Part shown: positions 52,690-62,202 of the stretch, one piece after another
Layout of the letters: the number at the start of each line of letters is the position of its first letter
Numbering within the stretch: the first letter of the stretch is position 1
Origin: Mycobacteriales bacterium
GTDB taxonomy: Bacteria > Actinomycetota > Actinomycetes > Mycobacteriales > QHCE01
Assembly (NCBI GenBank): GCA_013362805.1
Contig: JABFVL010000050.1
Span: 61,226-125,225 of the forward strand
Reading direction: 5' to 3'
DNA length: 64,000 nt
Notes under the pieces: generated by a model
The model's input: the letters and a program-made list of their open reading frames with translations, nothing else
Told to the model about the DNA's origin: nothing
Databases searched by the model: none
Program-made: the position numbers and the translations under genes

Positions 52690-53786
52690 TTCGCGGGCGC
52701 TTCCCAGGATCCGGTCTCCAAGAACCGCTCAATGGTTTTTTCATACGGGGCGATATCGAGGTTGTTTTGCCGCAGCCAGCCATCGTCGTAATACGTGTGC
52801 GGGTAACGCTCTCCCCCATCACAGATCAATGTGACAATGCTGCCTTTGGCGCCGGTCTTGCGCATTTGCGCAATGAGCCGCCATACACCCCACATGTTGG
52901 TGCCGGTGGATCCACCGGCTTTCAGCCCAGTGCTGCGTTCCAGGTGGCGCATAGCGGCGACGCTAGCGGCATCGGGCACGTCAAGCATGAGGTCGATGAC
53001 TGTGGGGATGAAGCTCGGTTCTACGCGGGGGCGCCCAATGCCTTCGATGCGTGAGGGCATTCCCGTGGTGTAGTCGGTGGCACCGGTAGCCCACGAAGGG
53101 TAATAGCTGGAGTTTTCGGGGTCTACTACGGCGAGTTTGGTGAGGTATCGGTTGTAGCGCAGGTAGCGGCCGATCGTGGCGGAAGTGCCACCTGTGCCTG
53201 CGCCCACGACAATCCATTCTGGAATCGGGTGCGGCTCACATAGCATTTGTTCGAATATCGACTCGGCGATGTTGTTGTTACCTCGCCAGTCGGTGGCGCG
53301 TTCGGCGTAGGTGAATTGGTCCATGTAGTGACCGTCAAGCTCTTCGGCGAGGCGCTTGGCTTCGTTGTAGATTTCTAGGGGTATCTCAGTGAAGTGGCAT
53401 TCTCCGCCATAGCGCTCTACCAGTTCAATTTTTTCTGGGCTTGTTGACTTGGGCATCACCGCGATGAATCTCAAGCCCAACAGCTGTGCGAAATAGGCCT
53501 CAGATACTGCTGTGGAGCCGCTGGAAGCTTCGATGACGGGCGTCGTTTCGGTGATCCACCCGTTGGCGATGCCATAAAGGAACAGCGAGCGAGCGAGCCG
53601 GTGCTTCAAACTACCGGTGGGGTGCACCGATTCGTCTTTGAGATAGAGCTGAATCTCCCACTCTTGGGGCAGCGGAAAGACGTGTAGATGCGTGTCAGCG
53701 GAGCGGTTCGCGTCGGCGCGCAGCCGACGAATCGCTTCGGCGATCCACGTATGGTTGCGGGCTGAACAACTCTCTTGGGCATCCAC
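52686..53786 (-). CDS. cds1: PLP-dependent cysteine desulfhydrase (Cds1-like)
   Basis: A 366-residue fold-type II PLP enzyme of the cysteine synthase/cystathionine beta-synthase superfamily. The Schiff-base lysine is in [15 protein letters not shown] (about residue 61), the phosphate loop in [14 protein letters not shown] and the substrate loop in [12 protein letters not shown]. It resembles M. tuberculosis Rv3684 (Cds1), which degrades cysteine to pyruvate, ammonia and H2S. Assignment to Cds1 rather than a synthase rests on overall similarity as I recall it; activity is not proven. Confidence 0.82.
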   Translation of the reverse strand: MDAQESCSARNHTWIAEAIRRLRADANRSADTHLHVFPLPQEWEIQLYLKDESVHPTGSLKHRLARSLFLYGIANGWITETTPVIEASSGSTAVSEAYFAQLLGLRFIAVMPKSTSPEKIELVERYGGECHFTEIPLEIYNEAKRLAEELDGHYMDQFTYAERATDWRGNNNIAESIFEQMLCEPHPIPEWIVVGAGTGGTSATIGRYLRYNRYLTKLAVVDPENSSYYPSWATGATDYTTGMPSRIEGIGRPRVEPSFIPTVIDLMLDVPDAASVAAMRHLERSTGLKAGGSTGTNMWGVWRLIAQMRKTGAKGSIVTLICDGGERYPHTYYDDGWLRQNNLDIAPYEKTIERFLETGSWEAPAN

Positions 53787-53848
53787 GTTCTCAGATTAGC
53801 CCCATAGCTCTGGGTAATTCCGCAACGCGCCATTAGTGAAAGATTTGG

Positions 53849-54892
53849 CTATGTCTCTGCGGGATTGCGTCGTTGGTACAACACGATCGCCGCACCCAGC
53901 GTCACTGCCACGCCTACGACGGCATAGGCGGTGAGTACCCAATATGCCTGCGCTGTGTCGTGACCGTTGAAGTACACGGTGTTGCGCACAATTGTGGTTC
54001 CGGCGCCCGGCGGTAGTAGGGGCCCAATAGTTGCCCAAAAACTCGGCAGGAGCGTGGCCGGGTAAGGCCCCCCGGCGCTGGGATTTCCGAGCACGACGAA
54101 GAACAGGATGGCCACACCGATCCCGGCGATGCCAAATAGGGCTTGGAGCGCCATCGTCGCAGCTCCTACCGCAAACACCAAGAGCGCTCCGATGAACCAC
54201 AGGGCGGTGAAGTGTCCGGGCAAAGCGTCCAGGGTTGGCCCGACGATGATCGCGCCAGCAAGCCCGGAGGCCAGCGCGTAGAGGGCCAGCACACCAAGCC
54301 GGATCGCGGCGCGTGGCAGATTAGCCCGAGCACCGGAGATAACGCTGATAATGGACGCCACGAGATAGCCACCGACCATCCAGCCGATGACGAGGTAGAA
54401 CGAGGAAAGTCCGCGCCCGTCGCCCTTGGCTGGTGGCTGAATGTCCACGGTGGTTATTTGACGTCGGTTCTGGGCATCAATTTCCGTGGCCAGCAGTGTT
54501 GCCGCTTCAGACACCGCGGGACCACCGGCGGAGGCGATCAAGAGTGTGTCGGTAGTTTGAGCGGGGTTGATGATGATCGCCGCATCAATAGTGCGGTCCA
54601 TGATCATCCGCCGCGCGGCGGCTTCATCGGCGACAACGCGCGAATCTATTGGGTCATCATCGAGGTTGTTCAGCGTTTGATTGACTTGATCGGCTATTCG
54701 CGGCGGTGCCACTACCCCGACTGGCAGCTCGTGTGGCGTTGGCGAGTGGAATGCGCCAATGTACGACAAGATGAAGCCGACTTGTAGTGCGAAAACTCCA
54801 ATGACGAACAGGGCCGCTCGAGGAGTGATAGCTGCCCGAAGTTCGGCGGCGAATCCGTGCGGCTCACTGGTGCGGTGCGTTCCTGTGGTCAC
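53849..54892 (-). CDS. ABC-2-like membrane protein (YhgE/Pip or DUF3533 type)
   Basis: A 347-residue protein with an N-terminal membrane helix (about 28-48), a long extracytoplasmic domain (about 50-165) and about five membrane helices in the second half, the topology of ABC-2 type permeases and of YhgE/Pip-like proteins. The extracytoplasmic part begins ELPVGVVAPPRIADQVNQTL. No ABC ATPase gene is adjacent, so it may act alone or with a distant ATPase. Substrate unknown. Confidence 0.8.
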   Translation of the reverse strand: MTTGTHRTSEPHGFAAELRAAITPRAALFVIGVFALQVGFILSYIGAFHSPTPHELPVGVVAPPRIADQVNQTLNNLDDDPIDSRVVADEAAARRMIMDRTIDAAIIINPAQTTDTLLIASAGGPAVSEAATLLATEIDAQNRRQITTVDIQPPAKGDGRGLSSFYLVIGWMVGGYLVASIISVISGARANLPRAAIRLGVLALYALASGLAGAIIVGPTLDALPGHFTALWFIGALLVFAVGAATMALQALFGIAGIGVAILFFVVLGNPSAGGPYPATLLPSFWATIGPLLPPGAGTTIVRNTVYFNGHDTAQAYWVLTAYAVVGVAVTLGAAIVLYQRRNPAET

Positions 54893-54978
54893 GACACACT
54901 CCTCTTGCTAGCTCGCTGACCACGCTATGAGCTGCTTTCGGGAAATGGCCGTTGGCATGCCGGGCGTAAAACGAATTG

Positions 54979-55341
54979 TTACTCGGCGCTTCGACGTATC
55001 GCATCGCGCTGCTGCGCTGGCAGCGTGTCCACTACTAGGTCGTATGAGTCTTCGATCATGTCCAGTACAAGTTGGGTGGGAAGTGATCCGTCCACAACGA
55101 CATAGTTCCAGAGGCGCTTGTAGAAGCCCGGGCGAATTTCTGGATAGGTGTCGCGCAGTTGTTGGGCGATGGCCGGGTCACATTTCAGAGTGACGGCGAG
55201 GGGGCTTTCTTGGAGCGCTGTGAAGGCGAAAACTTTCTTGCCGACTTTGAATGTTGATAGACCAGGGCTCATTGGGAAGGGAAATTCTTCTCGCGTTTGC
55301 GGGAGCTTCAGACAAGCGGCGCGTAGCTCTTCTGAGGTCAT
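54979..55341 (-). CDS. MmcQ/YjbR family protein
   Basis: A 120-residue protein of the MmcQ/YjbR family, a small double-wing DNA-binding-like fold. It starts MTSEELRAACLKLPQTREEFP, with FKVGKKVFAF, VTLKCDPAIAQQL and the conserved RPGFYKRLWNYVVVDG near the C-terminus. The molecular function is unknown. ATG 55341 is preferred over the open frame to 55398 because it fits the family N-terminus and the upstream bases hold a terminator. Confidence 0.9.
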   Translation of the reverse strand: MTSEELRAACLKLPQTREEFPFPMSPGLSTFKVGKKVFAFTALQESPLAVTLKCDPAIAQQLRDTYPEIRPGFYKRLWNYVVVDGSLPTQLVLDMIEDSYDLVVDTLPAQQRDAIRRSAE

Positions 55342-55367
55342 AGCGACAAATTTACTGGGTGTTGTGA

Positions 55368-55398
55368 GTGGTGCCCGACATTTGTAATCGGGCACCAC
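55368..55398 (-). terminator. Hairpin terminator downstream of the NAD(P)-binding protein gene
   Basis: GTGGTGCCCGA (55368-55378) and TCGGGCACCAC (55388-55398) form a perfect 11-bp stem with a 9-nt loop, 6 bp past the stop codon at 55404 on the minus strand. It separates that gene from mmcQ. Confidence 0.8.
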
Positions 55399-55403
55399 CA
55401 GCG

Positions 55404-56309
55404 TTAGGGCCGTGCAATGTTACGCAACGCGGTGTCCATGTCGGTGGGCGCCAACCCGAAAGTGCTTTCGGTGTGAGTGGAATCCAGAATGAATGGCTCG
55501 GTGAACTGGTAGCGGGTGGTGCGCAGTTCTCGCAGCATGGGCGAAAACAGCCCCATAGACCAAAGGATGGGATACGGGATTTCAGCGAGTTTCGGTGTGT
55601 TGAGGTTCATGAGCTCGGCATATTTCGTGGCCAGTTGCCGAACAGTGAGCGGTGCATTGGTGGGCGCGTGCCAGGCTTGCCCCCAAGCACGCTCATCCTT
55701 GGCGACTGTTACAAGCGCCCGTGCGACATCGCCGATGGAGGTCCAACTGTGAAGCACGTCGAGTGGGACGGGCGTGTACGCCGTCTTATTCGCGTGCAGT
55801 GGTTTGAGGAGAACGAATGAAAATATGGAGTTCGCTTCGATGTAGTCGCTTGCTCGCACTTCTGTCACACGCATCGTGCCAGCTTGATGCGCTTTAAGCG
55901 CTTCGTTCCACATGTCACCACGGAGCCGGAGCTTGGGATGGGTGGCGCCCAGTGGTGTCGATTCTGTGATGGGTGCGCTTACGTGTCCGTAGCCGTAGGC
56001 ATTGTTGGCGTTCACCAAAAGGGTGTCGTTGCGCTGCACGGCAGTCAGCATGGCCGAATACAGCGGGGGCCAGTCGGTGAGCCAACGGTGGTATTGCGGG
56101 TTGGCGCAGTTGTAGAGCGCGTTTGCTCCGGTGGCTAAGGCCGTCAGCTTTTCGGCGTCGGTTGCGTCTGCCGCGATGAGTTCGATCGCCGGATCTACGG
56201 GTCCACGTCCGCTGCGGCTCACGAGGCGCACTTGTTCGCCCTGATTGGCCAGCAATTGAGCGGTTGCGGTTCCGACGGGCCCAGCTCCGACGATGACGTG
56301 GTGTGACAT
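55404..56309 (-). CDS. NAD(P)-binding epimerase/dehydratase family protein
   Basis: A 301-residue Rossmann-fold protein of the extended SDR (atypical) group: MSHHVIVGAGPVGTATAQLL at the N-terminus, RLVSRSGRG for dinucleotide recognition, and NANNAYGYGHV in place of a classical YxxxK active site. Members act as NAD(P)H-binding reductases or have regulatory roles. ATG 56309 has GGAGAAG upstream; the frame is open to 56438. It is divergent from a TetR gene, with matching operator dyads in between, so it is probably the repressor's main target. Confidence 0.87.
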   Translation of the reverse strand: MSHHVIVGAGPVGTATAQLLANQGEQVRLVSRSGRGPVDPAIELIAADATDAEKLTALATGANALYNCANPQYHRWLTDWPPLYSAMLTAVQRNDTLLVNANNAYGYGHVSAPITESTPLGATHPKLRLRGDMWNEALKAHQAGTMRVTEVRASDYIEANSIFSFVLLKPLHANKTAYTPVPLDVLHSWTSIGDVARALVTVAKDERAWGQAWHAPTNAPLTVRQLATKYAELMNLNTPKLAEIPYPILWSMGLFSPMLRELRTTRYQFTEPFILDSTHTESTFGLAPTDMDTALRNIARP

Positions 56310-56326
56310 GATCTTCTCCAATTTTC

Positions 56327-56394
56327 GAGAGCGGTGCTCTCTGTTGTCAGCAACGATCACATCTATCGTGATGATTGTCAAGAGCAGTGCTCTC
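56327..56394. promoter_or_regulatory. Paired TetR operator dyads
   Basis: Two similar dyads, AGAGCGGTGCTCT (56328-56340) and AGAGCAGTGCTCT (56381-56393), differ at one base and are spaced 53 bp centre to centre. They flank the divergent promoter region between the NAD(P)-binding protein gene (start 56309) and the TetR gene (start 56417). Confidence 0.75.
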
Positions 56395-56416
56395 GATTGT
56401 GTGCAATAATCTCGCC

Positions 56417-57112
56417 ATGGCTTCTGGTAAGGCAACAACCGTCCGAGCGCGTGTGCGCGAAGAAATGACCAACGAGATCAAAATCGTGGCCCGCCAACAT
56501 CTTGGCGTCGAAGGAGCAAATCTGTCGCTCCGTGCCGTGGCGCGAGAAATGGGAATGGCATCATCGGCGCTCTACCGATATTTCGCCAGCCGGGATGATC
56601 TACTCACCGCCCTGATTGTTGATGCGTACAACTCGTTCGGCGAAGCGGCCGAAAACGCCGACGACGAAAACGTTCAACCCGCCCAACGATGGATCGCGGT
56701 CGCCAAAGCACTGCGCCAATGGGCACTGAATCATCCGCACGAATATGCCCTCATCTTCGGAAGCCCAGTTCCCGGCTATAAAGCTCCACAAGACACCATT
56801 GGTCCCGCCACCCGAACTGTCAAGGTGCTCGGGCGGATTCTTGCCGCCAATCCCCCGATTAGCCGGCCTGGGGATGAGATAGAACTGCCGCCAACGCTCG
56901 AACAGCCAATTAGCAACATCGCCGAAATGATTCAAGCCGGAGCCCTATCGACTCCGGCGATGGCCCGCGCATTGGCTGCCTGGATGCACATACTTGGATC
57001 CATCAGCTTTGAACTATTCGGCCAACTAAACAACACCATTGAACGGCGCGAAGAATGGTTCGAATATCAAACCCGCGTAATGACACAGCTCATCGGATTG
57101 AAATCAGAATAG
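56417..57112 (+). CDS. TetR/AcrR family regulator (WHG-domain type)
   Basis: A 231-residue repressor. The N-terminal HTH (about 18-65) includes LSLRAVAREMGMASSALYRY and FASRDDLLTALI; the C-terminal ligand domain has the HPHEYALIFGSPVPGYKAP stretch typical of the TetR_C_13 (WHG) subgroup. ATG 56417 places the nearest operator dyad 23 bp upstream, suiting autorepression together with control of the divergent gene. The frame is open to 56375. A long bidirectional terminator follows. Confidence 0.9.
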   Translation: MASGKATTVRARVREEMTNEIKIVARQHLGVEGANLSLRAVAREMGMASSALYRYFASRDDLLTALIVDAYNSFGEAAENADDENVQPAQRWIAVAKALRQWALNHPHEYALIFGSPVPGYKAPQDTIGPATRTVKVLGRILAANPPISRPGDEIELPPTLEQPISNIAEMIQAGALSTPAMARALAAWMHILGSISFELFGQLNNTIERREEWFEYQTRVMTQLIGLKSE

Positions 57113-57116
57113 GCAC

Positions 57117-57156
57117 AAATATGGGCTGGGATCACAGATGATCCCAGCCCATATTT
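57117..57156. terminator. Bidirectional terminator, 17-bp perfect stem
   Basis: Arms 57117-57133 and 57140-57156 pair perfectly around ACAGAT; A-run on one side and T-run on the other make it work on both strands. It lies between the convergent TetR gene and lipoprotein gene. Confidence 0.93.
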
Positions 57157-57164
57157 CGTTCGCT

Positions 57165-57797
57165 TTAGTAGGTGTATCCACCGCTGTTCGATTCTGGGGC
57201 TTCACTTGCTGAACCCGAACCTTGGTTAGCGTCCTGGCTGGGTTGCGCGTCAGCGGAAGCCTTCTTGCCATCGGGGGTAACCGCGAACCACGTTCCGCCC
57301 ACACCTTGGCCGAGCACATCGCCTGGCTGGGTGTCTTTGGCGAAGCGGTATACCGGCCAGCCGCCTACGGTGAGCTGGCAAGTGCCATCAGCCCGCTCAA
57401 TGAATCCAACTTTGTCCTTAGCCACGCCATTAAGAGTGACATCTTTCCAGTCTCCCGAGGTCAGGGCCGGTGGCCAAGCTGTGGCGCATTCGCCGTTGCA
57501 GTTTGAAGCAGAGGGGTTCGCTGTGTCTTTGTCGAATCGGTAGAGCGTGAATCCTTCGGCGTCTACCACAATGTCACCGAGCTCGGGGTTGCTCACGGCG
57601 TTCAATGTGGAGCCATTTCCAGCGGCGGGGAGTGTCGACGAGTTTTCCTGATCGGCGCTGGGAACACGTTCTTGCTGTGATTCGCTCCGAACAGTTCGGA
57701 CATCGGTAGCTTTTTCGGAGTCATCCGAGCTGTTGCAACCGGCTAATACGGCGACAGCCACAGCGGCTGCGGCGACGATGATGAGTGGCTTGCGCAT
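57165..57797 (-). CDS. Lipoprotein with secreted repeats (PF03640-type)
   Basis: A 210-residue lipoprotein: signal peptide with lipobox LAGC (Cys21), a Ser/Gln/Glu-rich spacer (about 22-65), then two copies of the secreted repeat, the first with GFTLYRFDKD...NCNGECATAWPP and the second with GWPVYRFAKDTQPGD, and a Ser/Gly-rich tail ending GGYTY. Function of these repeats is unknown; in Streptomyces, members (SCO0930-type) take part in redox-linked electron transport. It is lipidated at the membrane and processed by Lgt/Lsp/Lnt, the last encoded in this window. Confidence 0.9.
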   Translation of the reverse strand: MRKPLIIVAAAAVAVAVLAGCNSSDDSEKATDVRTVRSESQQERVPSADQENSSTLPAAGNGSTLNAVSNPELGDIVVDAEGFTLYRFDKDTANPSASNCNGECATAWPPALTSGDWKDVTLNGVAKDKVGFIERADGTCQLTVGGWPVYRFAKDTQPGDVLGQGVGGTWFAVTPDGKKASADAQPSQDANQGSGSASEAPESNSGGYTY

Positions 57798-57865
57798 GGC
57801 TTGCTCCCTAGTGAGTGTTGTTTTTGCTTGCTCATTAGGTAGTACGGAGCTCGCTCACAATCGGT

Positions 57866-58645
57866 TCAAAGTTTTTTAGAAGTTTTTTTGCTCGCTACCA
57901 GCGCCGCTATTCCGTCGAGTATCAGATCCAGCCCAAAGTCGAACTGCCGGACATGATCGGCGGGCGCTTGGTACTCATCTCCAGCAGCCGCGCCCACCCG
58001 CGCGGCCAGCGGAAACCGTTGTGGGTCAAAGACTTTTTCTAGCAGCGGCGCATGGGCATTCCACCATTGCTCGTCGGTGAGACCGGTGTGCTGGGCGGCC
58101 TGCGCCGCCTCAGTGGCGCCGCGCGCCGCGCCGTGCACATAGTTAGTGACAAAGCCGACCATCAGATCCATTTCGACATCGTTGAGGCCAAGCCCGTCAA
58201 CCGCGCTGAGCTCGTAGTCATATTTGGCCATGACGTTGGGGCCAAGGACAGGCCGACTTGAGGCAACGTGCAAGAGCCACGGGTGCCGCAGATATAGCGC
58301 CCAATTTTCTCGAGCAATTGAGGCAAGCGCGTCGCGCCACTTGCTGGGAATGATCTGCGGTTGGGGCAATTCCCCATATGCGGTATCGAGCATTAGATCT
58401 AGCAATTCTGCTTTGCCGGGAATGTAGGTATATAGCGACATGGGCGAGGTATGCAACTCTTCTCCGACTCGACGCATGGACAAAGTGGCGATGCCTTCGG
58501 TGTCCGCGACGTCAATAGCTGCCTTCACGATCACGGGCACGCTAAGTCGAGGCTTTGGCCCGCGCTTGGGCACCTCGCGTTCACCCCACAGCAGGGCAAG
58601 GCTGCGGGTTGGATCTCCAGTGCCGCTGTAGTGCGTCGTCATCAT
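57866..58645 (-). CDS. TetR/AcrR family regulator (TetR_C_1 type)
   Basis: A 259-residue repressor with a long N-terminal extension of about 30 residues, the HTH SMRRVGEELHTSPMSLYTYI (about 59-78) and a TetR_C_1 ligand domain, the class of TetR itself and of many antibiotic-responsive repressors. ATG 58645 (GACGGGACC before it) is followed by a second ATG, and the frame is open to 58720. It is divergent from the SNF2 gene; a dyad in the shared promoter suggests that it controls the helicase pair. Confidence 0.87.
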   Translation of the reverse strand: MMTTHYSGTGDPTRSLALLWGEREVPKRGPKPRLSVPVIVKAAIDVADTEGIATLSMRRVGEELHTSPMSLYTYIPGKAELLDLMLDTAYGELPQPQIIPSKWRDALASIARENWALYLRHPWLLHVASSRPVLGPNVMAKYDYELSAVDGLGLNDVEMDLMVGFVTNYVHGAARGATEAAQAAQHTGLTDEQWWNAHAPLLEKVFDPQRFPLAARVGAAAGDEYQAPADHVRQFDFGLDLILDGIAALVASKKTSKKL

Positions 58646-58670
58646 GGTCCCGTCGAGAAGAAATAAACTC

Positions 58671-58690
58671 CGTACAGCATACGTTATAAT
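58671..58690 (+). promoter_or_regulatory. Probable SNF2 promoter with overlapping TetR operator
   Basis: A consensus -10 TATAAT (58685-58690) lies 30 bp before the GTG start of the SNF2 gene. Just upstream, CGTA-CAGCA-TACG (58671-58683) is a dyad in the spacer where a repressor would block polymerase. No good -35 is visible. The divergent TetR gene is the obvious candidate regulator. Confidence 0.5.
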
Positions 58691-58720
58691 GACTCTTGGG
58701 CTGACCAAAAGAGGTAACAC

Positions 58721-61426
58721 GTGACATCCACCGCCGAACTAACCATGCTTTTCGCACCCACCGAACCCCTACTGCGTTCGCAAATCGTGCTGGCCCACCC
58801 ACAAACCCAAGCGCTGCCACAGCTGGGGACGCCAAACACCATCCGCCTATTCACCGGCTCGGAAATAAGCACCCAGTCGGCTCGAACGCTCACCGTTGAC
58901 GAAGCACTACCCTTCCTGCTGAATGAATCGCACCAACAGCCAACAGTGATCTTCTGGCGCCAGGCGGCCCGCGAAGCGCTGCGACTTATCGCACAAGGGC
59001 AAATTCAGGGGCGCCTATCCCCCGGCGGCTTCGATAGCTGGTGCATCGCCCCTCTAAGCGCCCCAGACGCGAACTACCTGGAACAACTCGCCTCGGCCAT
59101 GCCGCCACAAGCCCGCGCCGCCGTCTCAGAACACAGCGCCGAACTCGCGGACCCGCGCGCACTGCTCCGCGACTTCTACAATGCGATCGCCGACACTCTC
59201 ACTCGAGCCGACAACGCAACCAAACCCTTTCTTCGACCAAACCCTACGAAAGTTCCCGAACTTGACGACTGGTCGCATGAGCAATCCCACGCCGTAGGTG
59301 TGTCACTACGAGTCGACATGCGCGACGAGACATTCAGCATCACCGCACAAATCCATAGCGGCACTGATGTCACACTTATTGTCGACGCGGAACGACTATG
59401 GGAAATCAAGCCGCCAACAGGATTCACGACAAACGCCCGCACGGCAGCCGTATCCGCGATCTCCCGCGCGGCCGATCATTGGCCACTACTCAGTTACATG
59501 CTCGCTACCGCCGTACCTAGCTCACTTGATCTCAAAGACACCGACCTCGTCGAGTTGCTAGGACCCACCGGTGATGCTCTGCGGCGGGCGGGCATCGCGG
59601 TGCACTGGCCGCGTGAACTCGTTCACGAACTGACAACCCGAGCCCGGATAAGCCGCACGGGCAACACATCTGTCCACGCGGCAGAAGCTTTCGCGCCTGG
59701 ACAGCTACTTGATTTCCGTTGGCACATCGCGCTCGAAGGCACACCCATCACTTCAGCGGAACTGCGAGAAATCGCCGATGCTCATCGACCACTCGTGCGG
59801 CTACGCGATCGCTGGGTCCTAGTAAGCCCCGATGTGTCGCGCAAAGCGCGTAAGCCTGAACTGAAACCCCTGACCGCCATCGAAGCGTTGAGCGCCGCGC
59901 TCACCGGCACAGTCGAAATTGGTGGCGCACAGGTCACCGCCGACACCGACGACTGGCTGACTGCACTCCGCACCCGCGTCACGAGCGGCACCACAATAAA
60001 CATCGACGCACCAGCGTCGTTGCACGCGACTTTGCGGGAATACCAACTCGATGGCCTGCGCTGGCTCGTGAATATGACTGAACTTGGGCTCGGAGCCTGC
60101 CTAGCTGACGATATGGGGCTGGGTAAAACGATCACGCTCATCGCGCTTCATCTACACCGGCAAGCATCTGAGCCGGCCCCAACATTGGTCGTCTGCCCAG
60201 CCTCGCTCATGGGGAACTGGCAACGTGAAATAGAACGCTTCGCACCAGGAACCTCGGTCTATCGCTATCACGGGGGTAAACGAGCGCTGCCAACGACGCA
60301 CAGCGGATTCGTTCTGACTACTTACGGGACAATGCGACTGGACGCCGAACAACTCGCTGGTGGCCGTTGGGGATTGCTCATCGCTGACGAGGCGCAACAT
60401 GTTAAAAACGCGCGCTCTGGCACCGCAAAGGCTCTGCGACAGATTCCCGCGCTCGCCAAGGTCGCGCTTACTGGCACACCGGTGGAGAACAACCTTTCCG
60501 AGCTCTGGTCAATCCTGGACTGGACGACCCCTGGCCTTCTGGGCACGCTCGGCGCATTTAGGCGCCGCTGGGCTGGACCAATTGAGAGCGAGCAAGACGC
60601 GGTAGTCGCCGCCCGTTTCGCGGACCTCATCCGGCCCTTTCTATTGCGGCGCCGCAAATCGGACCCGGGCATTGCCCCGGAACTGCCGCCTAAAACTGAA
60701 ACCGATCAATTGGTCGGCCTCACCGTTGAGCAAGCGGGCTTGTATCAAGCCGTGGTGGAGGAGACGCTGGCGCAGCTCGCTCAAGCCGAGGGCATGGAAC
60801 GGCGTGGGTTGATTATCAAGTTGCTCACCTCGCTCAAACAAATCTGCAATCACCCAGCCCAATACTTGCGCGAAGATGCCCGCCGGAGCCTGGCGGGGCG
60901 ATCTGGAAAATTCGATCTGCTCGATGAACTGCTTGAAACGATCGTGGCCGAACAAGGAGGCACGCTTATTTTCACACAGTATGTGGCGATGGCCCGACTG
61001 CTGGAACGGCATCTGAACTCGAAAAAGATCAAGCATCAACTTTTGCATGGCGGCACGCCCATCGCTGAGCGTGAGCGACAAGTCCAACAATTCCAGGAAG
61101 GTGCGGTGCCAGTATTCCTATTGTCTTTGAAGGCAGCGGGCACCGGCCTGAACTTGACGCGCGCCGATCATGTCATTCATTTCGACCGGTGGTGGAACCC
61201 AGCAGTGGAGGATCAGGCGACTGACCGCGCATATCGCATCGGCCAAACCAACCCTGTGCAAGTCCATCGGCTCATCACCGAAGGCACGATCGAGGATCGC
61301 ATCGCCAGCATGCTCGCTGATAAGCGCGGTTTGGCGGATTCTGTTTTGCGTAGCGGCGAGGGCGCGTTCACGGAACTTTCTGATGTTGAGCTAGCTAATT
61401 TGGTCGAGCTGCGGAGTGTGCGATGA
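58721..61426 (+). CDS. SNF2-family DEAD/DEAH-box helicase
   Basis: A 901-residue SWI2/SNF2 ATPase. An N-terminal region of about 400 residues without motifs I recognise precedes the SNF2_N domain (Walker A DDMGLGKT with Lys469, DEAQ at 556-559, LTGTPVENNLSELW) and the Helicase_C domain (LSLKAAGTGLNL, FDRWWNPAVEDQATDRAYRI, GQTNPVQVHRL). These enzymes translocate on double-stranded DNA and displace bound proteins. GTG 58721 with AGAGG upstream starts it. The SWIM gene overlaps the stop codon by 4 bp. Confidence 0.94.
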   Translation: MTSTAELTMLFAPTEPLLRSQIVLAHPQTQALPQLGTPNTIRLFTGSEISTQSARTLTVDEALPFLLNESHQQPTVIFWRQAAREALRLIAQGQIQGRLSPGGFDSWCIAPLSAPDANYLEQLASAMPPQARAAVSEHSAELADPRALLRDFYNAIADTLTRADNATKPFLRPNPTKVPELDDWSHEQSHAVGVSLRVDMRDETFSITAQIHSGTDVTLIVDAERLWEIKPPTGFTTNARTAAVSAISRAADHWPLLSYMLATAVPSSLDLKDTDLVELLGPTGDALRRAGIAVHWPRELVHELTTRARISRTGNTSVHAAEAFAPGQLLDFRWHIALEGTPITSAELREIADAHRPLVRLRDRWVLVSPDVSRKARKPELKPLTAIEALSAALTGTVEIGGAQVTADTDDWLTALRTRVTSGTTINIDAPASLHATLREYQLDGLRWLVNMTELGLGACLADDMGLGKTITLIALHLHRQASEPAPTLVVCPASLMGNWQREIERFAPGTSVYRYHGGKRALPTTHSGFVLTTYGTMRLDAEQLAGGRWGLLIADEAQHVKNARSGTAKALRQIPALAKVALTGTPVENNLSELWSILDWTTPGLLGTLGAFRRRWAGPIESEQDAVVAARFADLIRPFLLRRRKSDPGIAPELPPKTETDQLVGLTVEQAGLYQAVVEETLAQLAQAEGMERRGLIIKLLTSLKQICNHPAQYLREDARRSLAGRSGKFDLLDELLETIVAEQGGTLIFTQYVAMARLLERHLNSKKIKHQLLHGGTPIAERERQVQQFQEGAVPVFLLSLKAAGTGLNLTRADHVIHFDRWWNPAVEDQATDRAYRIGQTNPVQVHRLITEGTIEDRIASMLADKRGLADSVLRSGEGAFTELSDVELANLVELRSVR

Positions 61427-62202
61427 ACATATTGAGTTTTCCAGCATTCGCGGCACGCAGCCGTGGAGCGCGTTTCGCGCAAAGTTGGTGGGGTAACGCC
61501 TGGTTGAGAGCTGTGGAGGAAACATCCCTGGACAGCAAACGGCTTGCCAGGGGGCGCAGCTACGCCAAAGCAGGCCGAGTAGGTTCCATCGCTGTTTCCC
61601 CGGGTCGTCTTGCGGCAGATGTGTATGGCAGTGAGGAGATGCCGTATCGCACCGTGGTGCGAGTGGACACGTTCAGCGATGCGCAGTGGGAACGTTTGCT
61701 GGAGCAAGTAGCGAGCCGTGCAAGCCATATCGCGGCATTGCTCAATCGAACTATGCCTCATGATCTGCTGTTGGATGCCCAGGAGGCAGCTGTTCCGTTG
61801 CTGCCCACGGTTGGTGATCTAGAGCCCGACTGCACGTGTCAAGACTGGGGCTATCCGTGCAAACACGCTGCGGCGCTGTGCTACCAAGCCTCTTGGTTGT
61901 TGGATGAAGACCCGTTTGTTTTGCTCCTGCTGCGTGGGCGGGGAGAAAACGAGCTATTCACGGATTTGCGCGAGCGCAACGTGGTGGACAGTGCGCCACC
62001 CGTCGCACCGCGTGCCATTTTCCCCGCTGATGCCCGGGCGGCGTTCGCGCATTCACCTGGTCCGCTTCCTGATGCCGGGCGCGTTGGCGATTTTCACGCA
62101 CCAGCTTTGCTGATCCCTGGGATAGATGAAGGCGAGCTAGGAAACGCCGCCTCGCGTGCGGCTACTCGTGCGCGGGAACTTCTTGGTGCACCGCCGCACT
62201 AA
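61423..62202 (+). CDS. SWIM zinc-finger protein
   Basis: A 259-residue protein with the SWIM zinc-binding motif CTCQDWGYPCKH (Cys137, Cys139, Cys146, His148). Residues 20-60 contain SWWGNAWLRAVEE and KRLARGRSYAKAGRV, typical of the actinobacterial SWIM proteins encoded with SNF2 helicases. SWIM domains bind DNA or proteins; the pair is thought to act together in DNA transactions. ATGA overlap with the helicase gene. The 3' end overlaps the convergent TetR gene by 41 bp. Confidence 0.9.
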   Translation: MNILSFPAFAARSRGARFAQSWWGNAWLRAVEETSLDSKRLARGRSYAKAGRVGSIAVSPGRLAADVYGSEEMPYRTVVRVDTFSDAQWERLLEQVASRASHIAALLNRTMPHDLLLDAQEAAVPLLPTVGDLEPDCTCQDWGYPCKHAAALCYQASWLLDEDPFVLLLLRGRGENELFTDLRERNVVDSAPPVAPRAIFPADARAAFAHSPGPLPDAGRVGDFHAPALLIPGIDEGELGNAASRAATRARELLGAPPH

